A DNA stretch of 64,000 bases from Podocnemis expansa (taxonomy: Eukaryota; Chordata; Testudines; Podocnemididae), in the NCBI GenBank assembly GCA_007922195.1, contig ML681998.1, forward strand, positions 19,189,906-19,253,905. The letters run 5' to 3'. The stretch's first letter is position 1. Each line of letters opens with the position of its first letter. A program made the position numbers and the translations under genes. Shown in pieces: positions 11,758-21,200 of this stretch. The notes under the pieces are model-generated. The model was not told where the DNA came from. It saw only the letters and a program-made list of their open reading frames with translations, and did no database searches.

Positions 11758-12654
11758 GCTAATCATTATTGGAGTGATATTCAAAGTAGGATGCTGTGTG
11801 AAAGTATCCCAAAGTACAGCCAGACACAATATCTTGTGGCAAGGGAAGCATGTTGTACAGTATTGTCAACAGAGGCAGCCGTAGGCTACCTGGGACCCTA
11901 GGCGAAGGCCCATGGTGAGGCCCCCATAGGAACTGAACTCACATAATAAAAAGCATAGCATTTTTTTAGATTTTATTTTTTAAATAAATTTTTCAAAATC
12001 TAAAAGTTCACCTTCCTACTCTTTCTGTTGTTAAAATCAGAAATAAGGTCTTGGAAGTCAATAGATAGCAGTGTCTTGTCCAATTGAGAGGCCAGCTAGT
12101 TCACTAAGTTTCTTGTGTCAGAGTGTAGGTATGGCTTCACTAGTTTTAACCTGGAAAAGCTGCCTTTTGCAGCTGCAGCAGTCCATACTCTTGGCCTAAA
12201 CTTTCAGTTACTTTTCTAGATAAAATATCACCTGTTCGCTTCAAGAATTTGGACAGTGAACTAGACTGGTTTTGTACAGCCTGTACAACAGCCAACTCCC
12301 CCCCTCCCCCTTTTAAAACACCTGACATGTACTTTTTATTACCCAACTCATCTCTCATTGAAGCTCCCATCTACTTGTCATTATTCTTTATTATTAATAA
12401 TCCCTTTCTTATTGAACCTCACAGTAAAATCCTGCAAATGAAAGAATATGTCACAACAAACTACAATGCCCCATCAGAGTTCTGACTGAGTCACCTTAAG
12501 CCTTAATAGCTGGTCAGCTCTAAGCCTCAGCTGTGCAATCTGCACTTCACTTTTAACTGAATACTTAACAGCCAATGTTTCCAGACATTATCAACATTTA
12601 GCTCCATCACTTATCATCACTTTTAAAAGTGCAAATGCAAGCAAATGCATAAAA

Positions 12655-13060
12655 AGCAAGGAGTCTTGTGGCACTTAAAGACTAACAGATTTATTTATCG
12701 CATGAGCTTTTGTGGGAGAATATCCCACTTCGTCAGACACTTTGAAGAGGGAGAACTTACAGAATTGGATGAAAATAAGTGCAGGGATGTGGAAGACATG
12801 GGATCAGGTCATACTGCAACAGCAAATCAGAGCATTTGTAAGGAGTCAAACTTTAGGAAACAGCACAGAGAGGGAGGGTGAATTCAAATTACCTATTATA
12901 ATATGAAAAGAATCCATAGTCACAATTCACCCTTGCTTTCACACAATCTAATCTGCACATTAGTTGAATTTCGGCTGTTTCTCTTCGAAGTCTTGATGTT
13001 CCATCAGGAAAATCAAAGGCACCAACTCTAAGTTCATATCCAAGGATCCTAACGGAATTA
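12655..13060 (-). mobile_element. Penelope-like element 3' fragment
   Basis: On the minus strand a short C-terminal coding remnant (TSRLRRETAEIQ, then a LDCVKARVNCDYGFFSYY motif, complement of about 12900-13010) is followed by the non-coding tail. That tail contains the same arm as the foldback repeats (complement of caaggagtcttgtggcac at about 12657). This copy shows that the foldbacks derive from the 3' region of this protein-coding family. The 5' side is truncated. Confidence 0.65.
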
Positions 13061-14068
13061 TCCCTAAAAGTCATGACCCCCCCACCTTAGCACCATGGGG
13101 TAGTGCAGATCACAACTACCCCAACCTATGGAGGGAAGTAAGGGGGCATCTTTGTCTTGGGGTTCCAGATTCATGTCCATTAACCCCTGGGTCTCTGAGA
13201 TTACCCCACTGCTGACCCTGAGGTGACCCCTCTTCTATCAGGACCACCCCACTATATCCTTTCCTCAGTTGTCTTCCACCCCACTTAGTGACACTCAAAG
13301 GTCATAGTGCTGCTCCCCTCCCAAAATGAGTATGGTAGGATTTTGCGCAACCCTGTCCATGGAGGCGCAAGTCAGTCTTTCACCTCAGAGTAGATAGCCA
13401 TCATCTGCAGGTTTGCTACCACAGTTGGGATTGAAGGGCCTGAAGATATTCAAATAGGCCCACAGATCAGATCCCACATTGGATGCAAGTAGCAGACTTC
13501 CCTCACAAGTCTCCCCAAGTGGAAGCCTCCGCGTCTCCTGATGTTTCATGCCATACCTGCTATTGATAGGGTCTCCTAAAGCAGTTAGCAGGGCCCAGTT
13601 TCTACAAGGCAACCCACCAATTGCTCCTGGCGTACAGGGGAAAACCTGCACAGTATCAATGCCCATCTTCAGAAGGGATGACTCACTACCCTCCGATGAT
13701 TTCCTGGGAAGTATTCATAGAACAATTGAGAGGTGTAGTGTTATTGCTAAAGGGGTGAAGAAGCCTCCCAGTCCATCAGACTCTGTCTCAATTCCCACAG
13801 TTGAGGACTTTCTAGGCTTAGCAAAGCCAACATTACACTTCTCACCCCAACACATGGTGACACACAGCCTTTCTTGGGTCCCCTCACTCAGTGTTTCCCA
13901 GGACTCAGGAGAGTTAAAGGATATCCCCTCCAGGTAGGCTAAACAGCCTGCTTTCCAGGTACTCTTCCAGGTTTTTGGAGCTTGCCTTAAGGGGACAGCC
14001 ATGCTGAAGGCAGAAGACTACAACTCCACCCACTGTCCATGGTACGGCTAGTAGTCACCTAACACTCA

Positions 14069-14525
14069 GGCTATGTCTACACATGCATTGTTATTTCGAA
14101 ATAAGGATTTCAAAATGAGTTATTTCAAAATAAAATCCTTATTTCGAAATAAGTTAATTCGAATTAACAAAATATTAATTCGAATTAAGGGAAAGCCTGC
14201 AAGCCAAACAGCTGTTATTTCGCAAGGGATATTTCGAAATAAAGCCGTTTGGACCTGTTGTTTCGAAACAGCTCTTTCAAAACAACAGGTCTACACAGTA
14301 TTGTTTCAAAAGAACAGGTCTAAACAGCTTTATTTTGAAATATCTCTTCTGAAATAACGGCCGTTTCGGGGGGGGGGCAGGTTTTACTTTTTCAAAATGA
14401 CGATTCTTATTTCAAAAGGACGGGATCCGTCCTTTCGAAATAAGAAAACGTCGTGTAGACCTAATTTCTTTTATTTCAAAGTAACGAGTGTTATTTCAAA
14501 ATAAAAGTGCCGTGTAGACATAGCC
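14069..14525. mobile_element. MITE with GGCTATGTCTACAC termini, TCA TSD
   Basis: Perfect inverted ends ggctatgtctacac and gtgtagacatagcc bound a 457-bp AT-rich interior full of ttatttcgaaataa inverted motifs. The direct repeat tca flanks it (14066-14068 and 14526-14528). Removing it restores the DIRS sequence found at 51.77-51.83 kb (minus strand). The superfamily is not decided; a 3-bp TSD would suit PIF/Harbinger, but the sequence is not TWA. Confidence 0.8.
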
Positions 14526-14578
14526 TCAATGTATCCAAGCAGCGCTCAAAGAAGAACAGAGGGTTACTTACCAGTAAC

Positions 14579-14815
14579 CAAGTTCCAAAGGGGCAGCCGT
14601 GTTACTCTAGTAAAGGAAAAAAAGCAAGGAGTCTTGTGGCACTTAAAGACTAACAGATTTATTTATCGCACAAGCTTTCGTGGGAGAAAAGCCCACTTCA
14701 TCAGACACTCTTCAAAGCGTCTGATGAAATGGGATTTTCTCCCACAAAAGCCAATGCGATAAATAAATGTTAGTCAAAACTCCTTGGTTGTTTTTTTTGT
14801 TTTTTTTGTTTTTTA
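14579..14815. mobile_element. Foldback Penelope-related element in DIRS terminus
   Basis: It starts agttccaaaggggcagccgt and contains the paired arms with cgcacaagctttcgtgggag, then the inverse ggattttctcccacaaaagc. It is flanked by accagtaac at 14570-14578 and 14816-14824, a motif present once in other DIRS termini. The right end carries a T-rich run (ttttttttgtttttttt). Confidence 0.75.
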
Positions 14816-15113
14816 ACCAGTAACTGTCCTTCTTCGAGATGGGCTGCTTGCGTACATTCAGAATCCCCCCCCCCCAGCATCCCCACTATTTGGAGTTGGC
14901 GACTTAAAGAGGACTAGGGAGGATCAGGGTCAAGGCCAAATATATAGCCATGGGAGTGGCCAGAGGGAGCACTGGCTGCCAACCCTGCTCTAACAGGCTA
15001 GGGCAAAAAGCTTCTGGCCAATCTTGTGCTGCAGCACATAGACACCTAACACTAAATATATGCAAGCAGCCCACCTTGAAGGATGGTTACTGGTAAGTAA
15101 CCCACTGTTCATA

Positions 15114-18040
15114 AGCCTATGTGTTTCTCTGAAGTTCTCCTCTTTTACTCTTAACTAACCAGAGCTCTGATTCTCTGGGACAGCTTCCGGGAGGCTAATC
15201 TCCTCTGCTCACCTTCACTTATAGCCCCCTTCCCCTCCACCAGCCCCAGCTCAATTTTTCAACAGCAAAAGGATTACTGTGGATTCCCTGCCAGAAACAA
15301 TATAAACAATTCTCACTTGCTACTGACTGTCACCCATTATCCACAGTCTGTGCAGCACTGCAGCTTCCTATCAAAGCAGCATGTCTTTGTTCATGAGCCA
15401 GAATGACTGTTTGCCACCCTTGTCTGCTGATATGTCTGCCTCAGCTCTTCGATGTTAATGTGGTGATGCATCATTTTCATTTTCTGAGCCTTCTCAACCA
15501 TAATGCACAAACCTATTGCATGAATATCTAGATTTCTTTGGGTGGCTTGGCGTTGGGGCTGACCAGATTCCTCACTCATTCACTGCCATAAAAGGTGCCA
15601 ACATATTAATTTCAGCATTCAGAGGACCTGCTCAACGTGTGCTGATCTGTGTATCATTCCTGTTCACCTGTTCAGTGTGATTCTGTTTTGAATAATGCAA
15701 ACTGGATGTTATATGGTGTTCTACGAGCACTGATGACAATCCAAACATTACTGTTAGAGTAGCCTGTTTCCTGAAATACCATACATGCAGTCAGATGATC
15801 TACTGTACCTTGTCATGCTCCTAAATTTATGTCATGTGGCATGAATAGATACAGACCAAGACTGATCTTTGTTTACACAAGTAGCAAAGGAACACAACAC
15901 AACCACCACCACCTGAGGTCAAGTGAAAGGAATCATGATCAGTGATGAAACTTGTCCAAAGAAAGAGGCACTCCTATGCAAGTACTGTCCCATGCCGTAC
16001 ATCTCCCAAGGAACATCCGCGTGTGTCATGTACCCAATGGTGGGATGGTGACAGTGGGTAAAATCAAAGCATGTAACACAGAATCTGTGACTTGAGACTA
16101 ATGTGGCTTTTGAATAGTGATCTTTCCTTACGTTAACGGTTGTCTTACTCTATTCAATGAACTTCTTTGTTTCTTTTCTGTAAACTAGGATGTGGACTGT
16201 CTGCGTAGACCCCACTTACAGTTACTGGGCTGGTGCAGATCACTGTCTTTGATAGATTGCTGTAAAACTCCAAATGGTCCTGCAATGTTAGAGCAGACAA
16301 CACTGAACCCTGCAACATGGTATGTGTCAGTGTTGAATCTGGGAACATAAGTGTTTGCTAGGGGTCTCACCCATGACTGTTCAGAGATACGGCTTTGCCA
16401 TTGACTGAAGAACACAGTACATGTTGGTGAGCAATGCAGTTCTGCCCAGCATAACATCCAGGACAAGGTATGGTTTCATTTCAAGACTTTTTGGGACCCC
16501 TATAAATTCGTTCCATTGGGTATGTCTACACTAGGGGCTAACTGATAGTTAAGGAGGCTTAACTATCGTGAAGCAACTGCCTGGACTCATTTTGAACTTA
16601 TTAGGTTGACAATCATTTTATTATGGTGAGTCCACAGCTCCCACTTGTTAATATCCAAACAGGAAGCCGTCTTAGTCTAGTTTATTAAAACAAACAAACA
16701 AGGAGTCCTGTGGCAATTAAGGTAGACAAATTTATTTTCGGCATGAGCTTTCAAAGCGTCAGACAAAGTGGGATTGTGTCCCACGAAATCTCATGCAAGA
16801 AATAACTTTGTTATTCTTTAAGTGCCACAGTACTCCCCCCTTGTTACGTCTATTTAATTAATTTAAATAAAGCCAATTTGACCTGTCGTTACTCTTCAGT
16901 AGACTTCAATGTCATCCTGGGCATCTGACAGCCTTCCTTGCAATGAGGAAGTGCCTGTCCTGGAAAATGACAGGCCAGAATAAAGCCCTGCCCATCCTGC
17001 TCCACAGCCATAGCTAAATAGGCTTGGCTGAGGGCAGAGACAGGCATCTGAGGAACTGGCCCCCATCTTGGACCCACCAGGAGAACCGTGGTACTGTGCT
17101 GGGCCATGGTGGTGCCACCCTGCAGCTAACAACCAACCAACCATCCCCCTCAGCTGCCCCCCTACTCCCCAGAAGGAAAAAAGATCCACACCATCATTCA
17201 GTGTGTAATTTATCCTTTCATTGTGTTGGGTATGGAGGGAGACAGGTGGGAGTGGGTGGGGTGTCAGAATGGGCAAGTCTGGATTTTGAGATCAGCTGGA
17301 GGAAGTTGCTCTTTCTTATCTGATGGTTGCATGCAAAATCTTTCCGTATTGTTTACAGATTAACAAATTCTCACAGATGTTTCCTAACTCAGGACTTGCC
17401 TGAACTGTGCCTCCAGGTGATGTTTTGGGGGAATCCCTCAAGTGCACATCTGCGTGGACCCATGCTCTGCCTGTGGTTCTGTCATATGACTCATTCCTCT
17501 GGCAAAGCCCCTGTGCTAAGTTCCCTCTTGGGGGGCAGGGTATACTTTATGCAGAGCAATATGCTTTCTGCGGACAGAGAAACCACCCAGCTACATTCAG
17601 ATTCAGACTTTTGAACATTTTATCTTGTCTGGACAAGAAAATTATTAAACATCTCAGGTGTAACTTTTGTTCCATATATGTTAGGTCAAGAAATGACATG
17701 CAATAGTGTGAATCACACAACTATACATGTAACACTTTCTCCATTTCTGTGAACTATGCACAGTTGTTGCACTTGTACTCTCTCTGCTCATCAGCTAAGT
17801 TTTCTTCACTTATTCCATTGGGGAGGCAGGGAGTATGTGCCCACATGTGACACGAGTAACACTGGACCTTTGAAAAGTAATAGATGAGAAAATTGGTTTA
17901 GTGAATGCACAGTGGTAAGTCTAATTTCTAATCAAATCTTAATTGCTAAACAATTTAATTAAGAGTGAAATCATTCCCCCAAACCATTGGTATCTGACAA
18001 AAAACAAAAAGTATTCCATTGAAATAATACATGATCGTCA
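15114..18040. other. Intergenic stretch without recognised gene
   Basis: Several short open frames occur (for example minus strand 15391-15579 and 16185-16466), but none has a domain I recognise. A fragment at about 16518-16560 (gggtatgtctacactag) resembles one end of the GGCTATGTCTACAC MITE family. Confidence 0.4.
16655..16850. mobile_element. Degenerate foldback Penelope-related element
   Basis: The left terminus tccaaacaggaagccgtctt leads into aacaaggagtcctgtggc. The right arm ends ttaagtgccacagtactccc. Flanks share cttgtta (16645-16651 and about 16842-16848), a plausible decayed TSD. Confidence 0.6.
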
Positions 18041-18049
18041 ATCCTTGGA

Positions 18050-18253
18050 ATGAGAACAACTGTTGCATCGCATGCTATTACTGCTGTCCCATCTCATCAG
18101 GTGCTGTGATGAAGCCTCTCATATTGCGCTTATACAGTTCTCAAAGCAAATGTGATTCGTTTTCAATGATGATGTTGTCTTTCTTACCATCATGTAGTCA
18201 CTTGTTACTCTGCAAGTGACAGTTGCAGTAGATGCAGTAGTCCTCCACACTCT
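18050..18253 (-). pseudogene. Decayed PHD-finger exons at the 3' end of the integrase-peptidase gene
   Basis: An exon at complement 18188-18253 fits the phase of the preceding donor and reads SVEDYCIYCNCHLQSNK, then TGA (18198-18200), then LHD. The next candidate exon starts at 18080 and reads VIACDA; a one-base frame change would then give CNSCSHSKD. The spacing C-x2-C ... CD-x-C ... H is that of a PHD finger, but the TGA and the frame change break it. Inference is moderate. A shorter alternative last exon (18427-18458) is possible but has no domain sense. Confidence 0.45.
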
Positions 18254-21200
18254 CTGCAAAAGTATAGCGGTGTGTTCAATATGATAACATAGCAATATAC
18301 ATTTGATTTACTCTGTACTGTGCATTCCTTAATCAAAATTTGTTCAAAGATGTCAGGGCTCCTTTACCAATGTTTAGCATATGAGCTACTCACAGTGTTT
18401 CATTTCTCTGTTCATAATGTTCCTCTCTAGGAAGTTCTGTCACTGACCATAGGTATTTCTACAGCCAGCAAACTGAAGACAAAAAGTGACACTAAGCAGC
18501 AGACACTGACCACCCACTCCTTCCCCCGCGTCCAAAGTATACTTGTAGTATCTCTACAACAAAGCTCCTGGCCTTTCCAATAAAATGTGTTCTCATTATC
18601 AATGAAAAATCTCTTACCTGACTCCTTCAGCAAAAGAATTGCAATTTCTCTTCAAAACTTATTCATAGCCTCATCTGTTGCTTCTACAGTACTGATGTCC
18701 TCATGTGTTAAGTATGTTTCTGCAAACTGAGACAAATTTTAGTAAAACATAAACTTTTGAGTATATAGCAGTCCAAAGCATAATGAGAATTTTGGAACCC
18801 ATACCTTTAGAATGATTGGTCCGCAGTTGTACTCATCACCTTGTCTCCTGTGTTCCAATACCTTTGTTTTCCAATCTTTGGCAGATTTCCCAGTGTCTTG
18901 GTAGACAAAGGACCTAAATTTGTTAGGAGGACATTATGTGGATGTCTTCTTATGGCCTGCCTTTATTTAAAATTTGTGTGCACGTGATGCGTGCTTTTGG
19001 TTGTGGCGGCAGTGCATACTTGCAGATATTTATTGATTCAATACATGTGAAGTACCAATACCATACTGAATTTCCACACATTGTAGTGAACAACATGGAC
19101 ACTGTATGAAACCATTTGTTCACACTACCAGTACATAACATGACCATCCACCAAGTATAAATGTTACATAAACATTTAAGTGTGTAATTGTGTTTTGTAA
19201 ACTACTTTCACATCGCAAAGCATGTAACAACAGAAAACAAAGATGTGAAAATCACCTCCAATTCTTTAGCAGGGCTCTTTCATATACATTCTCATGGCAC
19301 AAGGGGTCCATTATAAGCAACTCTTTTCTTGCAATTGATGCTATCTGTTAATTTAATTTCAGATACATTTTGTATGACAGAAATGACAACTACATGCAAC
19401 ACATACTGTTTACTGACCACCATGCATTTGCTTTCCCTAACGTGTTGTATCATTTACTCATTTACCAAAGTCACAGCACAAACTTGTTACTGAAAACAAG
19501 TAGAGAGTGGTTCCAATAACAGTACATTATTATTCTCAAAAACCGTTCTTCACAATGTTTATGTGCTTTCTAAGATTCATTCGCCATAGTTTCTGTCCAT
19601 ACAGTGCAAAGTCACTGCGATACGTACCAGTGTTATACATTTGGCTGAAACAGTGAACAGTCTATATGAATGTGGGAATTCTTTATTACAACCCGTAAGT
19701 GCCAGACGCAAGTTCTTCGGGACACCCAAAATTGTGTCATTGAAAACAATCTTACCACAAGAATCCAGTGATTTGATGTATTGAAAGGAAGCAGCAGTAT
19801 ATCACAGTGTATTATTCCTCTCTGTTTTCATGGAGGAAAGAAATTAAGTTTATTCTGAGCAATGATAGGAAAGGATGCATTACAAGACGTTAGGATAGTG
19901 CTACTCATTCCAAAGCTATCATTTACCTTCCGCAGACTTAATAGTGCCGTTCTTCCTTCAAGTATCTTTGTGGAAAGTACCGAGGAGATAGCTTGTACCT
20001 GTTGACAGTCATTAATGTTTATGAAATGGATTAATCTTTCAGGATCAGAACAAACAGAGTTCATTTCATAAATACCTACAGTCATGCAAGCAAAACTTAC
20101 TGTTAGGAAGAATTACTTTTAATTCTTAGTAGGCAGTGTTCATTCTAGCATTTCAGTTGTGAACACACAGTATACATAGTATAAGTGGGCATTCAATACA
20201 GCCAAGATTTCATGAGCATCACACATATAACATCTGTTCCCAGGTTTGTAACACAAATTGTGCTGTCCCTTAAAGCAAATACTGTTGCATATATATAGTT
20301 TGACCATACTTGAACAATCATTGCTATACAATAAATATTCAACAGCCCGTTTAAAGAATTATTCTAAAATGGACATGCTTTGTTTCTATAAGTATCCAAC
20401 CTTTACACTTGCTTTCTTGAGCAGGCATTGTAGATATGCGTCAATAACCTGCAAATTATTTAAAAAAAATGTTGAATCACAATAACTTGTGCAGCAGAAA
20501 TGTTTTAAGCATTGATGTTTTTGGGTACTCAACATTACCTCATCACCCAGACATCCTCCTGGCTTCAGTGCAGCAAATGAACTCGAATATAACTTTGTGG
20601 CTCCAACTTTGGCCTCAAGTCTTTCTTTGTCACGTCGGGACTGTATCAATTGTACTGTAACAGAAAAATAATACAAACTAACTCCAGATCTATACTTCAG
20701 TTAGTTTACATCTCAGTCGTGATTAGGCTGCCATTCATACCAGAAAACAGCATGCATATTCCAAGTGATGCATATTAAACAAAAAATTATTCCTTTTCAT
20801 TCTCACCTTTTTGAAACCATTCCTTGTCTTCACCAACTTCCAGATCAACCTTGTCTTCTACATCAACTTGGTGGTGAATTGGAGCTGATTTAAAACATCT
20901 CGCAATGCTGTCTGAACTGCTGTGACATTCACCACCACAGTTGTCAAAGACGTCTTCTTGTGCTGCTTCTTTTACAATGCCCTCTACGTCAGTTTTAGTT
21001 TCAAGAAATTCCTCTACATGAGTAATGATACATTCATCGACACAATTCGCAGCCATGTCTTCTGATGGGTTTTCTTCTGCAGCGTCCCCAACATCATTTT
21101 CAACGTTTTGATTTCCATGTATATGACTGTTGTTACATACCACGCTATGTATCTCCACCATGTCTTCCAGTGACGTGTCATTTTCATGGAGCACAGCAGG

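Larger units (their letters stand above)
13930..15113 (+). mobile_element. DIRS terminal region (copy B) with two nested insertions
   Basis: Read in plus orientation it matches the complement of 51475-51890. The shared order is a block ending ggctagtagtcacc, the internal complementary region (gggttacttaccagtaac), a tccttcttcgagatgggctg junction, a terminal repeat body with atatatagcc, and a mirror end gatggttactggtaagtaac at about 15085-15105. It is split by a 457-bp MITE and a 237-bp foldback. Sequence upstream of 13930 probably also belongs to it but could not be aligned by eye. Confidence 0.65.

Noticed and set aside
11866..11930. Short repeat with aggcagccgtaggc and a similar motif at about 49590
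   Set aside because: Too short and diverged to define ends or a family.
15391..15579. Minus-strand frame MSEESGQPQRQATQ as a small gene
   Set aside because: No recognisable family, no splice or start context support.
18427..18458. Short alternative last exon ending EIPMVSDRTS
   Set aside because: Phase fits, but the polypyrimidine tract is weaker and it ignores the PHD-like exon at 18188-18253; kept only as an alternative.
19565..19646. Possible extra exon between the His and Asp exons of the peptidase
   Set aside because: It has an acceptor-like start but an immediate stop in the required phase and no Ulp1 motif. Joining 19756-19821 directly to 19256-19344 keeps phase 0 and gives HWILV then the IMDPL motif.
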